Assembly (NCBI RefSeq): GCF_900100795.1
Contig: NZ_FNCO01000004.1
Coordinates: forward strand, 186,001-250,000
DNA from: Pseudomonas abietaniphila
Lineage (GTDB): Bacteria > Pseudomonadota > Gammaproteobacteria > Pseudomonadales > Pseudomonadaceae
DNA length: 64,000 nt
Direction: 5' to 3'
This document shows positions 18,263-27,396 of the stretch, piece by piece. Made by a program: the position numbers and the translations under genes. The first letter of the stretch is position 1. Every line of letters starts with the position of its first letter. The notes under the pieces were generated by a model. The model saw nothing but the letters and a program-made list of their open reading frames with translations, searched no databases and was not told the DNA's origin.

Positions 18263-20053
18263 TCAGTTCTTGCTGTCTGCTGCCGGGGCCGCTGGCGTTG
18301 CGGCCTTATCGGTCGCAGGCTTGGCCGGCGCTTTCTTGGTGGCCTCGGTCTTGGCCGGTGCCTTGTGCGTCGTGGCTGGCTTGGCCGGGGCTTTTTTCAC
18401 AGGCTCTTTTTTGGTCGACTCTTTCTTCGCCGGTGCCTTCTTCGCTGGCTCGACAACGGCAGGCTTGGCAGGCTCGACCACTGGAGCAGGCGGCGGCGTA
18501 ACCGGAGCCGGTGCTGGCGCAGGTGCCGGAGCAGGCTCTGGCGCTTTTTCGGCCGGTTTTGGCTCAAGCTTGGACCCGCCGAACATGTTCGAGAAGAAAC
18601 CACCAATACCACCGCCGCTTTCTTTCGCAGCAGGCTCAGGTGCTTTCGGCGGAGCGACCTTCACTGGCTCGAACGACTTGCCAGCGGCCAGGTCCTGAAC
18701 CTGACTTGCGGCGCGTTGACCGGTGCGCAGCGCGCCTTCCAGCGTGCCCGGGTACAGGCTGTCGGTGTGCTCGCCCGCAAACGCTACGCGTTGCAGAGGC
18801 CGTTCCCACAAGCGCCAGTATTTGCTGATCTGGCCCGGACCAAACGCCAGGTAGGCGCCACCGGTGGAAGGATCGACGCTGGAGCGACGGATTTCGTAGC
18901 CGGTGAACGCGCCGCGTGCCTGCGGGTAGAACGCGTGCAGACGAATCAGCACTTGATCCACCAGTTGCTTGTCACCGAAAGCCTGCATGATCCGCGCGTT
19001 GTCGCCCGCGAGGTTGATCACCGCGTTGGCGCCGCCTTTCAGAGCAGGCTCGATCCACAGCATGCCCAGACCGGTGTTGCTGTAGATTTCGCCCGACATG
19101 CGCGCCTTGCTGTCCCAGACCGGCGTCTTGAACTTCAGCATGATCTGGTCATGCCAGCCGTAGTTGGTGCTCTTGATCGCGCCCTGATGCTGGGCATCCA
19201 GCGCCGGGGTCAGCGTGATCTTGCTCAGTGCACGCAGCGGCACGGCCAAGACCACGTAGTCAGCCTGATAACCCACCGACCCGACTTTGACGGTCACGCC
19301 GTCCTTGTCCTGGTTGATGGCCGACACCGGCGAGTTGGTCTTGATCACTTTCAGTTGTTTGACGAACTCTTCTGCCAGCACCGCGCTGCCGCCTGGCAGG
19401 CGCGCTGCACGACGGTCACGGTCGTCGACGTTGAGATTGACCCGCGATTGCTGCGCGAAATACAACAGCGACAGACGCGAAGGCTCGTCGTAACGGGTGC
19501 GAATCTGCTGATTGATCAACTGACGCGCGGTCGGTGGCAGGTTCAGACGGTCCAGCCAGTTGGCGACGTTGATCTGGTCCAACGCAAACAGCGTGCTGTT
19601 GGCGGCCGGGTTTTCCGGATCGGTGATCGAACGCGCCATGTCGTTCAGCGCCGTTTCGTAGCGCTTCATCGCTTCAGCGGTGGCCGGTTGCTTGGCCGCC
19701 AGATCCGCGGCAGAAAAATATTCGCCTTCGATCAGATAACCCGGTGTACGCACGAACTCGGGCGCGGGCACAGGCTTGAGCTTGAAGCGATCCAGGTACT
19801 GATTGAGCACCGGCTGCGCCTTGGCGTTGCCGATCCACTCGCTGCCCGCCAGGCCCGAACGGCCGCCGACGGTCGGTTTGGCTTCAAGCAAGGTCACTTG
19901 CCAGCCTTTGTTTTGCAGCTCGTAAGCCGCCGTAAGGCCTGCCAGGCCGCCACCGACGACAATCGCCGTATGCGGCTTATCTACGGCGAGCGCCGAAGCG
20001 CTGACCAGCCCAACCATCACCAGCGCACAGGCGCGCAGCCAACCAGAAAGCAT
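18263..20053 (-). CDS. exported flavin amine oxidase with Lys/Ala/Pro-rich C-terminal tail
   Basis: The 596-residue protein has an N-terminal signal or anchor (LRACALVMVGLVSASALA), then the FAD Rossmann motif TAIVVGGGLAGLTAAYELQN (about 29-48) and GG-doublet VGGRSGLAG of the monoamine oxidase family. The C-terminal FAD contact FAGEHTDSLYPGTLEGALRTG lies near 429-449. From about residue 465 it becomes low-complexity: proline/alanine repeats, then KKAPAK-like repeats resembling AlgP or histone H1 tails. The substrate is unknown. Export of a folded flavoprotein without a twin-arginine motif is odd. GGAG precedes ATG. Confidence 0.85.
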   Translation of the reverse strand: MLSGWLRACALVMVGLVSASALAVDKPHTAIVVGGGLAGLTAAYELQNKGWQVTLLEAKPTVGGRSGLAGSEWIGNAKAQPVLNQYLDRFKLKPVPAPEFVRTPGYLIEGEYFSAADLAAKQPATAEAMKRYETALNDMARSITDPENPAANSTLFALDQINVANWLDRLNLPPTARQLINQQIRTRYDEPSRLSLLYFAQQSRVNLNVDDRDRRAARLPGGSAVLAEEFVKQLKVIKTNSPVSAINQDKDGVTVKVGSVGYQADYVVLAVPLRALSKITLTPALDAQHQGAIKSTNYGWHDQIMLKFKTPVWDSKARMSGEIYSNTGLGMLWIEPALKGGANAVINLAGDNARIMQAFGDKQLVDQVLIRLHAFYPQARGAFTGYEIRRSSVDPSTGGAYLAFGPGQISKYWRLWERPLQRVAFAGEHTDSLYPGTLEGALRTGQRAASQVQDLAAGKSFEPVKVAPPKAPEPAAKESGGGIGGFFSNMFGGSKLEPKPAEKAPEPAPAPAPAPAPVTPPPAPVVEPAKPAVVEPAKKAPAKKESTKKEPVKKAPAKPATTHKAPAKTEATKKAPAKPATDKAATPAAPAADSKN

Positions 20054-20287
20054 TCAGCAAACTCCGGAATGAAACAGGGGAATTGTCGGATTTTGTTGTC
20101 CGATTCTTCAAAGAGCGCGAAGGATACGCCAGCCGTGAAAGGCCCGCCAGCAATGTCCGTCGGGCTCGTTTCCGGTGCCTGCCATGCGCGAAAGAATGCG
20201 CTAAAGGTTGTCCCTGCGTGGCGCATTGCATAGGCTTGCGCGATTGTTTGCCCTCGCGATGAGCGAGTCGTCACCAGGAGATTACCG

Positions 20288-21694
20288 ATGGGCCTTAACG
20301 ACCAGTGGATGCAGCGCGACCTTAAAGTCCTGTGGCATCCCTGCACCCAGATGAAAGACCACGAAAACCTGCCGCTGATCCCGATCAAGCGCGGGGAAGG
20401 CGTCTGGCTGGAGGACTTCGAAGGCAAGCGTTACCTCGACGCGGTCAGCTCCTGGTGGGTTAACGTCTTCGGCCACGCCAACCCGCGGATCAACCAGCGC
20501 ATCAAGGATCAGGTCGATCAGCTGGAACACGTGATCCTGGCCGGCTTCAGTCATCAGCCGGTGATCGAACTGTCCGAGCGCCTGGTGGCGATGACGCCTG
20601 AAGGGCTGACGCGTTGCTTTTACGCCGATAACGGGTCGTCCTGCATCGAAGTCGCGCTGAAAATGAGCTTTCACTACTGGCTCAATCGCGGCAAGCCGAA
20701 CAAGAAACGCTACGTCACGCTGACCAATAGTTATCACGGCGAAACCGTGGCGGCGATGTCGGTGGGTGATGTGCCGTTGTTCACCGAGACCTACAAAGCG
20801 CTGCTGCTGGACACCATCAAGGTGCCGAGCCCTGACTGCTACCACCGCCCCGACGGCGTGAGCTGGGAAGAGCACACCCGCACGATGTTTGCGGTCATGG
20901 AACAGACGCTGGCCGATAACCACGACACGGTCGCGGCGGTCATCATCGAGCCGTTGATTCAGGGCGCGGGCGGCATGCGGATGTACGACCCGATCTACCT
21001 CAAGCTGCTGCGCGAGGCCTGCGACCGTTACGGCGTGCATCTGATTCACGACGAAATCGCGGTCGGCTTCGGTCGCACAGGCACCATGTTCGCCTGTGAG
21101 CAAGCGGGCATCCGGCCTGACTTCCTCTGTCTGTCCAAGGCGTTGACCGGCGGCTACCTGCCGTTGGCGGCGTGCATCACCACCGATGACGTCTACGATG
21201 CGTTCTATGACGACTACCCGACGTTGCGCGCCTTCCTGCATTCGCACAGTTACACCGGCAACCCGCTGGCCTGCGCCGCAGCCCTGGCGACGCTGGACAT
21301 CTTCGAGCAGGACAACGTCATCGAGAACAACAAGGCGCTGGCCCAGCGGATGAAAACCGCGACCGCGCATCTGGCGGATCATCCGAATGTCGCGGAAGTG
21401 CGTCAGACCGGCATGGCCGTTGCGATCGAGATGGTTCAGGACAAAGCGAGCAAGACGGCTTATCCGTGGCAAGAACGCCGTGGCCTGAAAGTCTTCGAGC
21501 ATGCGTTGACCCGTGGCGCGCTGCTGCGCCCGCTGGGCAGCGTGGTGTATTTCTTGCCACCTTACGTGATCACGCCAGAGCAGATCGACTTCCTGGCCGA
21601 AGTGGCCAGCGAAGGCATCGACATCGCGACACGCAGCAGTGTGAGCGTGGCGGTGAGAAAGAACTTCCACCCGGATTTTCGTGATCCGGGTTGA
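20288..21694 (+). CDS. bioA: adenosylmethionine-8-amino-7-oxononanoate aminotransferase
   Basis: The 468-residue fold type I PLP enzyme uses SAM as amino donor to make 7,8-diaminopelargonate in biotin synthesis. Motifs: N-terminal WHPCTQMKDHE (about 16-26), SSWWVNVFGHANP, the Gly/Ser pocket NGSSCIEVALKM near 117-128, HDEIAVGFGRTGTMFACEQAG near 255-275, and Schiff-base Lys284 in LSKALTGGYLPLA. AGGAG seven bases upstream supports the start. It is not in a bio cluster here; it is followed by repeats and rsmE, an order I recall from P. aeruginosa. Confidence 0.96.
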   Translation: MGLNDQWMQRDLKVLWHPCTQMKDHENLPLIPIKRGEGVWLEDFEGKRYLDAVSSWWVNVFGHANPRINQRIKDQVDQLEHVILAGFSHQPVIELSERLVAMTPEGLTRCFYADNGSSCIEVALKMSFHYWLNRGKPNKKRYVTLTNSYHGETVAAMSVGDVPLFTETYKALLLDTIKVPSPDCYHRPDGVSWEEHTRTMFAVMEQTLADNHDTVAAVIIEPLIQGAGGMRMYDPIYLKLLREACDRYGVHLIHDEIAVGFGRTGTMFACEQAGIRPDFLCLSKALTGGYLPLAACITTDDVYDAFYDDYPTLRAFLHSHSYTGNPLACAAALATLDIFEQDNVIENNKALAQRMKTATAHLADHPNVAEVRQTGMAVAIEMVQDKASKTAYPWQERRGLKVFEHALTRGALLRPLGSVVYFLPPYVITPEQIDFLAEVASEGIDIATRSSVSVAVRKNFHPDFRDPG

Positions 21695-21714
21695 TTGAAA
21701 TACAGACGCTGATG

Positions 21715-21813
21715 GTTCCCATGCTCTGCGTGGAAGCGACGGTCTGGACGCTCAGCGTCCATCTGTAAGGCGCTGAGCGCCACGGGATGCATTACCACGC
21801 GGAGCGTGGGAAC
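21715..21813. repeat. GTTCCCACGCTC-type palindromic repeat
   Basis: Arms at 21715-21733 and 21795-21813 are reverse complements over 19 bases with two mismatches, enclosing an inner palindrome around GACGCTCAGCGTC and GGCGCTGAGCGCC. This is a different family from the REP pairs but is also common in Pseudomonas intergenic DNA. It starts 20 bases after the bioA stop. Confidence 0.75.
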
Positions 21814-21830
21814 GATCAGAATCTTAAACC

Positions 21831-21920
21831 TGTGGGAGCGAATTCATTCGCGAGACGCCCGTTCAGTCGACACATCTTCCTCGCCTGAACGATCGCATCG
21901 CGAATGAATTCGCTCCCACA
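21831..21920. repeat. REP inverted pair (GTGGGAGCGAATTCATTCGCGA type)
   Basis: Arms at 21831-21853 and 21898-21920 are exact reverse complements over 23 bases. The same element flanks the other side of rsmE (22705-22795) and follows the NlpC/P60 gene (59468-59559). Confidence 0.85.
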
Positions 21921-21962
21921 GAGAAAATACGCAGTACCTGAAGAATTCACAGAGAAACAACC

Positions 21963-22682
21963 ATGAGACTCTCCCGTTTTTTCATCGACGCCACCCTGAG
22001 CATCGGTGAACACGAATTGCCCGAAGCCCAAGCGCATTACATCGGTCGGGTACTGCGCATGGCCGAAGGCGATGCGGTGCAGCTGTTCGACGGCTCGGGT
22101 ACGGAGTTCCGCGCCACATTGGTAGAAGTCGGCAAGAAGCGGGTACGCGTTCAGGTGGCCGAAAGCTTTGCGGGGCTGCCAGAGTCGCCGTTGCAAATCC
22201 ATCTCGGCCAGGGCCTGTCGCGCGGCGAGCGGATGGACTGGGCGATTCAGAAAGCCACCGAGTTGGGCGTCACGCAGATCACCCCGATCGTCAGCGAACG
22301 CTGCGAGGTTCGTCTCAAGGATGAACGCGCCGAAAAACGTCAGGCCCATTGGCAGCAGATCGCGATCAGCGCCTGCGAGCAGTGCGGGCGCTCTGTGGTG
22401 CCGGTGGTCAATCCACCCGTCACGCTGGCGGACTGGCTTAAACACACTGAAGCCGATCTGAAGCTGGTGCTGCACCCGGTGGCCGAGCCGTTGGTCAGCC
22501 ATGAGAAGCCTGCGACGCTGGCGTTTCTGATCGGACCGGAAGGTGGGCTCAATGACGCCGAAGTCGATCAGGCTCAGGACGCCGGCTTCCACGCCGCCCG
22601 CCTCGGCCCTCGGGTATTGCGCACAGAAACCGCACCGGTGGTGGCGTTGAGCGTGGCGCAGCAGCTGTGGGGTGACTTCTAG
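21963..22682 (+). CDS. rsmE: 16S rRNA (uracil-1498-N3)-methyltransferase
   Basis: The 239-residue SPOUT-class methyltransferase methylates U1498 of 16S rRNA with SAM. It has an N-terminal PUA-like domain (MRLSRFFIDATL; AQAHYIGRVLRM) and a C-terminal knot with ALEQCGR-like SACEQCGRSVVPVV, the SAM loop IGPEGGLNDAEV (about 179-190), and LGPRVLRTETAPVVAL near 207-222. It is bracketed by two copies of the same REP pair, suggesting a single-gene transcript. Confidence 0.95.
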   Translation: MRLSRFFIDATLSIGEHELPEAQAHYIGRVLRMAEGDAVQLFDGSGTEFRATLVEVGKKRVRVQVAESFAGLPESPLQIHLGQGLSRGERMDWAIQKATELGVTQITPIVSERCEVRLKDERAEKRQAHWQQIAISACEQCGRSVVPVVNPPVTLADWLKHTEADLKLVLHPVAEPLVSHEKPATLAFLIGPEGGLNDAEVDQAQDAGFHAARLGPRVLRTETAPVVALSVAQQLWGDF

Positions 22683-22704
22683 CTCAACGTTGCACTGATC
22701 AACG

Positions 22705-22795
22705 CTGTGGGAGCGAATTCATTCGCGAAAGAACGTACATCCGGTAGAAACATGTTGGGTGTACCGGCCAATCGCGAATACATTCGCTCCCACAG
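22705..22795. repeat. REP inverted pair between rsmE and the hydantoinase gene
   Basis: Arms at 22705-22728 and 22772-22795 are reverse complements over 24 bases with one mismatch, around a 43-base loop. It lies between the convergent rsmE and hydantoinase genes and could act as a shared transcription or stability barrier. It also marks the edge of the accessory block. Confidence 0.82.
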
Positions 22796-22835
22796 GTTTC
22801 GGGACCGTTCGAAAAAATGGCTGGAATGCCAGGCA

Positions 22836-24272
22836 TCACTCCGGCAATTCCGACTGCCGCCGCCGGGCTTTCGCAGGCTCTGGCCTCGCGCAGGGCAGGA
22901 ACTCCCCTCTCCCCGGCGTGCCCAGCGCGCTACCATCCCAGACCTTCTCCCCTCGGGCGAAGGTCATCGCGGGCCAGGCACTCAAACGCATACCCTCATA
23001 CGGGGTGTAATCCACGTTGTGGTGGAGCAGCGTGTTGCTCAGCGCCAGATCCAGCCCCTCGTCCCAGATCACCAGATCGGCGTCTGCACCAATCGCAATG
23101 CTGCCTTTGCGCGGATACAAACCGTAGAGCCTGGCGGCGTTGGTCGCTGTCAGGGCGACAAATTCCTGCGGGCTGATCCGCCCCTTGCGCACGCCCTCCG
23201 ACCACAACAGCGCCATGCGCGTTTCGATCCCGGGAATCCCGTTGGCCACCTCCGAAAAAGGAGCATCCGATCCGTGGGCGCGTTTGCCGTCCGATCCCTC
23301 GTAGCGAAACGGCGCGTGATCCGAAGAAAACACCTCGAACGAGCCATTCTGCAAGCCGTCCCAAATCACCTGTTGATTCCCCGCGTCCCTCGGCGGCGGG
23401 CTGCAGATACATTTCGCGCCTTCAAAACTGTCGTCGCAGCCCAGTGAATCCGCCGTCAGAAACAGATACTGCGGACAGGTTTCGCCATACACCTTTAAGC
23501 CCTGGCTCTGCGCCCAGCGAATCTGCTCGATGGCTTCGCGGCCTGACACGTGCACGATGAGGATCGGCACATCGACCAGCTCCGCCAGCGCAATGGCCCG
23601 ATGAGTCGCTTCCCGCTCGACCAGCATCGGCCGTGAGGTCGCGTGATAGCGCGGCGCGCTGTGCCCGGCGGCCAACAACCGCTCGGTGAGCCAGGCAATA
23701 CAGTCGCTGTTTTCGGCGTGCAGCATCACCATCGCGCCATGAGCCCGCGCCACCGACAGGGTTTCCAGAATCTCCCGGTCGTTGAGCTTCAGCGCGTCGT
23801 AGGTCATGTAGATCTTGAACGAGGTGTACCCCTCGGCGATCAGTTCGGGCAGCTCTCGGCGCAACACGTCTTCGGTGGGATCGGTGACGATCAGGTGAAA
23901 TGCGTAATCGATCAGGGCCCGACCGTCCGCGCGGCGGTGGTAGTCCTCGACAGCCGCGCGCAGACTTTGCCCCCTCTGCTGGCAGGCAAACGGAATCACC
24001 GTGGTCGTCCCGCCACACGCCGCCGAGCGGGTGCCGCTTTCAAAATCGTCAGCCATGACCGAGCCGTCACCGGTCGGCTGGTCGAGGTGCACATGGCTGT
24101 CCACCCCGCCCGGCGTCACGGTCCGGCCGCGTGCATCGACTTCATCCGCAGCGTCCTGCAGGTCCAGCCCGAGGGCAGCGATACGCCCGCCGCGTACACC
24201 GATGTCGCACAGGAAGCTGTCTGCGGCGGTGACCACGTTGGCGTTACGGATGATCAGGTCGAAAGCCTGCAT
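22836..24272 (-). CDS. hydantoinase/dihydropyrimidinase-type cyclic amidohydrolase
   Basis: The 478-residue amidohydrolase has a complete dinuclear metal site: His60 and His62 (GVDSHVHLDQ), the carboxylatable Lys153 (YTSFKIYMTYD), His185 (MLHAEN), His241 (IVHVSG) and Asp318 (FSSDHAPF), at nearly the positions known for D-hydantoinases. It should hydrolyse a cyclic amide or ureide ring. ATG 24272 has GGGAG ten bases upstream. It is the last gene of the minus-strand operon starting at 29633, 13 bases after the PuuE-like gene. No N-carbamoylase gene accompanies it. The substrate is unknown. Confidence 0.9.
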   Translation of the reverse strand: MQAFDLIIRNANVVTAADSFLCDIGVRGGRIAALGLDLQDAADEVDARGRTVTPGGVDSHVHLDQPTGDGSVMADDFESGTRSAACGGTTTVIPFACQQRGQSLRAAVEDYHRRADGRALIDYAFHLIVTDPTEDVLRRELPELIAEGYTSFKIYMTYDALKLNDREILETLSVARAHGAMVMLHAENSDCIAWLTERLLAAGHSAPRYHATSRPMLVEREATHRAIALAELVDVPILIVHVSGREAIEQIRWAQSQGLKVYGETCPQYLFLTADSLGCDDSFEGAKCICSPPPRDAGNQQVIWDGLQNGSFEVFSSDHAPFRYEGSDGKRAHGSDAPFSEVANGIPGIETRMALLWSEGVRKGRISPQEFVALTATNAARLYGLYPRKGSIAIGADADLVIWDEGLDLALSNTLLHHNVDYTPYEGMRLSAWPAMTFARGEKVWDGSALGTPGRGEFLPCARPEPAKARRRQSELPE

Positions 24273-24285
24273 GTCGTGTTCTCCC

Positions 24286-25182
24286 TCAGGCGCGGCTGAG
24301 CCAGGCCTTGGCGATTTCTTCGCGGGTGGTGAACCACACGCCTTCATGGGCCTGGGCGTACTCGATGAACTGCTTGATCGCTCGTACGCGTCCGGGACGC
24401 CCGACCATGCGCGGGTGCAGCCCGATGGACATCATGCGCAGGCCATCGGCCGCCTCTTCGTACAGCACATCGAAACTTTCTCGCATGTACTCAAGGAAGT
24501 CGGACGCCTGGGACAGACCCGGCGAGTTCCAGTAGCGAAAGTCGTTGACGTCGCTGGTGTACGGCACGACCAGGTGCTGCTTGCCCTCGACGTCGACGAA
24601 ATACGGCACGTCGTCGTTGTAGGCGTCGGAGTCATAGAGAAAGCCGCCCTCCTCGGCCACCAGCCGCCGCGTGTGGACACTGGCGCCATAACGGCAGTAC
24701 CAGCCCACCGGGCGCTTGCCACAGGTGCGTTCGAACGATTCGATCGCCAGGCGAATATGCTCGCGTTCCTCGGCTTCGGTCAGGCGAAACACCTCCTCCC
24801 AGCGATAGCCATGGCTGCAGATTTCATGGCCCAGCTCGACGGCCGCTTTGGCGACATCCGGGTTCTGTTCGAACGCCACGGCGCAGGCGTGAAACGTGGC
24901 CGGGACGTTGGCCTTTTGCAGGATGTCCAGGATGCGCCAGATGCCGACGCGCGCGCCGTACTCGTACATCGACTCCATCGCCAGGTTGCGCACGCCCTCG
25001 GGAAACTGATAGCTGCCCCACTCGGTCATGCTCTCCTGATCGGGGTCTCCCATGGCCAGCGAGCGTTCAGAACCTTCTTCGTAGTTGATGACGAAGTTGA
25101 TCGCCAGTCGTGCACCATTGGGCCAGGTGCCTTGAGGGCGCTGCCGGCCATAGCCGACCAGATCTCGAAGGGGTAAAGCCAT
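24286..25182 (-). CDS. puuE: PuuE-like (polysaccharide deacetylase fold) allantoinase-type hydrolase
   Basis: The 298-residue NodB-fold protein is very similar in pattern to the metal-independent allantoinase PuuE: RDLVGYGRQRPQGTWPNGAR near 6-25, FVINYEEGSE, MESMYEYGARVGIWRIL, HEICSHGYRWEE, GWYCRYGASVHTRRLV, and MLSIGLH-like MMSIGLHPRMVGRPGR. PuuE opens the hydantoin ring of allantoin, so two unrelated ring-opening hydrolase types sit in one operon. AGGAG nine bases before ATG 25182 fixes the start. Allantoin is one candidate substrate, but no ureide-degrading partners are nearby. Confidence 0.85.
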   Translation of the reverse strand: MALPLRDLVGYGRQRPQGTWPNGARLAINFVINYEEGSERSLAMGDPDQESMTEWGSYQFPEGVRNLAMESMYEYGARVGIWRILDILQKANVPATFHACAVAFEQNPDVAKAAVELGHEICSHGYRWEEVFRLTEAEEREHIRLAIESFERTCGKRPVGWYCRYGASVHTRRLVAEEGGFLYDSDAYNDDVPYFVDVEGKQHLVVPYTSDVNDFRYWNSPGLSQASDFLEYMRESFDVLYEEAADGLRMMSIGLHPRMVGRPGRVRAIKQFIEYAQAHEGVWFTTREEIAKAWLSRA

Positions 25183-25235
25183 AGATCCCGTCTCCTGCAA
25201 CGTTCAAACCGTCGGTAAAACCGCCAGGCCAGGCC

Positions 25236-26108
25236 TTAGCAGTCGATGTTTTTCAATGCGTCGTGGCCCGGTCCATCCAGGTTCTGTCCCTCGCGGAACG
25301 CCAGGCCCATGGCCAGGGTTTGTGCAATACAGAACGCGGCCGTCAGGGAGCGGAAGCCCAGCAACTCGGCGTCGTTGACCTCGATCATCACCGACGCTTT
25401 TTGTCCGACCGGGCTGAGAATGCTGTCAGTGATCGCCACGATCGGCGTCCCGGCCGCCATCGCCTGCTGGCAGGCGTCGATGGTTTCCTGCGCATACGGC
25501 GGAAAGCTCACCGCCACCAGGACGTCATCGCTGTGCAGCGCACCGACCTGTTCACGCAGGCTGCCACCCAGTCCGCTGATGTGGACGGCGCGGCGTCCTA
25601 CACGGCTGAGCGCATAGCTCAGGTAGGCCGCCATTGGAAACGAGCGACGCATCCCGACCACGAAGGTGGTACGCGCCTCTTGCAGCAATCCGATGGCTTT
25701 CTCGATGGCTTCGACCTGCTCGCCCTCGGCTAAATGTTCCAGCGAGACAATGTTGGCGCGGCTGAACGCCGAGAGCATGGCGCCGACATCCGTCGGATCG
25801 TCCAGCAATTGCTCACCGCGGTAGTGGCGGATGCGCTCTTTGAAGCTGCCCTGCCCGGCCTGTTGCAGAGGCTGCTTGAACAGCCGCTGCAGGTCGCTGA
25901 ACCCTCCGAAACCCAAGGCTTGCGCCAACCGAATAAAGGCAGACGACGGGATACCCGAGATTTTCGCCAAGGCTGCGACGGTGTTCAGCGCGACATCGTG
26001 GGGATGTTCGTTCAGGTAATGCGCGGCATCTCGCTGGCGGGCGGTCAGCCGTTCCTGATGTTCGACGATGGCTGAGCGCAGCTCGGCGAGGGTTTGAGGT
26101 ACAGGCAT
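25236..26108 (-). CDS. RpiR/MurR-family transcriptional regulator
   Basis: The 290-residue regulator has an N-terminal RpiR helix-turn-helix (LTARQRDAAHYLNEHPHDVA, then SGIPSSAFIRLAQALGFGGF, about 20-70) and a C-terminal SIS domain (TTFVVGMRRSFPMAAYLSYA; VLVAVSFPPYAQETIDACQQ). SIS domains bind phosphosugars or related ligands. It is encoded inside the operon, 18 bases after the aminotransferase stop, and presumably controls it through the promoter region near 29634-29760. Confidence 0.9.
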   Translation of the reverse strand: MPVPQTLAELRSAIVEHQERLTARQRDAAHYLNEHPHDVALNTVAALAKISGIPSSAFIRLAQALGFGGFSDLQRLFKQPLQQAGQGSFKERIRHYRGEQLLDDPTDVGAMLSAFSRANIVSLEHLAEGEQVEAIEKAIGLLQEARTTFVVGMRRSFPMAAYLSYALSRVGRRAVHISGLGGSLREQVGALHSDDVLVAVSFPPYAQETIDACQQAMAAGTPIVAITDSILSPVGQKASVMIEVNDAELLGFRSLTAAFCIAQTLAMGLAFREGQNLDGPGHDALKNIDC

Positions 26109-26126
26109 AAGTTGGCTCGATAAAAG

Positions 26127-27374
26127 TCAGGATGGACGCAGTTCTGTGATCGCCTGGGCCAGATGCTCTACCAGACGATTTAACTCATCGACGCTGTTGT
26201 AGTGAGCGATCGACACACGAACCACGCCGCCATGGCGTGTCAGGCCCAGTTGTTCGATCAGTCGGCGCGCGTAGAAGTCACCGAACCGGATCCCCATACG
26301 GTGGTTGTCGACACGCCGCACGATGTCTTCGGACTGAACGCCGTCAACCACGAAGCTGATGGTTGGCACACGGTCGCCATCGGTCACGCGGGATTTGCCG
26401 ATGATGCGCACGCCCGGGGTTTCCCGCAGAAACGCCAGCAGGGTTTCGGCGAGCAGGTCCTCTTGCACTTCAAAGGCATCGAACGCTGCCTGCATCAATT
26501 GACGCGGCGTGCCGCTGGCGCCCAGACGTTGGCCGATGTCGATCAGGTAATCGCTGATCCCGATACAGCCATAAGAGAGTTCGTAGTTGAGGTTGCCCGG
26601 CTGCAGCTTGTAGGGGATGACGTCCTGACCAATGAAAAAGTGGTTGAGGCTGGGCAATTCCAGCAGCGCTTCGCGCTTGCCCCATAGCACCGCGAAGTGC
26701 GGGCCGAAGGTTTTGTAGAAACTGAACACGTAGTAGTCAGCGCCGCTGGCCTGCACGTCGACCAGACGATGGGGCGCGTAGGCCACGGCGTCGACACACA
26801 GCTTGCCGCCCACGGCATGGACCTTGCGCGCGACCTCGGCGACCGGATTGACGCTGCCGAGGATGTTCGACGCATGCGTCATGGCGACGTAACGGGTTTT
26901 CTCGCTGAGCAGGCCGTCCAGGTCGTTGAGCTCCAGGTCCAGGCTGTCCGGGCTGACTTCCCACACCCGCAGTGTGGCGCCGCGCTCTTCGCAGAGGCGT
27001 ACCCACGGCCCGATATTGGCCTCGTGGTCGCAGTTGGTGACGACGATTTCATCACCCGGCTGAATCGACGGTGCGATGGCACGGCAAAGGATCTGCAACA
27101 GGTGCGTGGTCGACCCGCCCATCACGCACTCTTCCGGGTAGCGGGCATTGATCAGTTGTGCCACCGATTCGCGGGCCGTCATCACCCGCGCCCCGGCCTC
27201 CACCGACTCGCTGTAGGACGCACCCAGTTGCACGGCGCTGTTGAGCAAATAATCGGTGATCCGCTCGGCGACCGGCTTGAGCACCGCGGAACCGCCTGCG
27301 TTGTCCAGGTAGGCGTAACCGCTGCTCAGGGCAGGAAACTGACTGCGTACGTAATCGATGTCCAGGGCATTCAA
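26127..27374 (-). CDS. class V aminotransferase / cysteine desulfurase-like PLP enzyme
   Basis: The fold type I PLP enzyme of about 415 residues has an N terminus IDYVRSQFPALSSGYAYLDN, the cofactor loop GGSTTHLL, CDHEANIGPWVR, and the Schiff-base lysine in FSFYKTFGPHFAVLWG. It resembles the VC1184-type subfamily of cysteine desulfurase-like proteins, which are not proven desulfurases. TTG 27374 has GGAGAG seven bases upstream and is preferred; an earlier TTG at 27389 has none. It lies directly after the ABC ATPase gene, so it probably acts on the imported compound or on its breakdown product. Confidence 0.8.
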   Translation of the reverse strand: MNALDIDYVRSQFPALSSGYAYLDNAGGSAVLKPVAERITDYLLNSAVQLGASYSESVEAGARVMTARESVAQLINARYPEECVMGGSTTHLLQILCRAIAPSIQPGDEIVVTNCDHEANIGPWVRLCEERGATLRVWEVSPDSLDLELNDLDGLLSEKTRYVAMTHASNILGSVNPVAEVARKVHAVGGKLCVDAVAYAPHRLVDVQASGADYYVFSFYKTFGPHFAVLWGKREALLELPSLNHFFIGQDVIPYKLQPGNLNYELSYGCIGISDYLIDIGQRLGASGTPRQLMQAAFDAFEVQEDLLAETLLAFLRETPGVRIIGKSRVTDGDRVPTISFVVDGVQSEDIVRRVDNHRMGIRFGDFYARRLIEQLGLTRHGGVVRVSIAHYNSVDELNRLVEHLAQAITELRPS

Positions 27375-27396
27375 GGAAGTGCTCTCCAAGGTCTGA

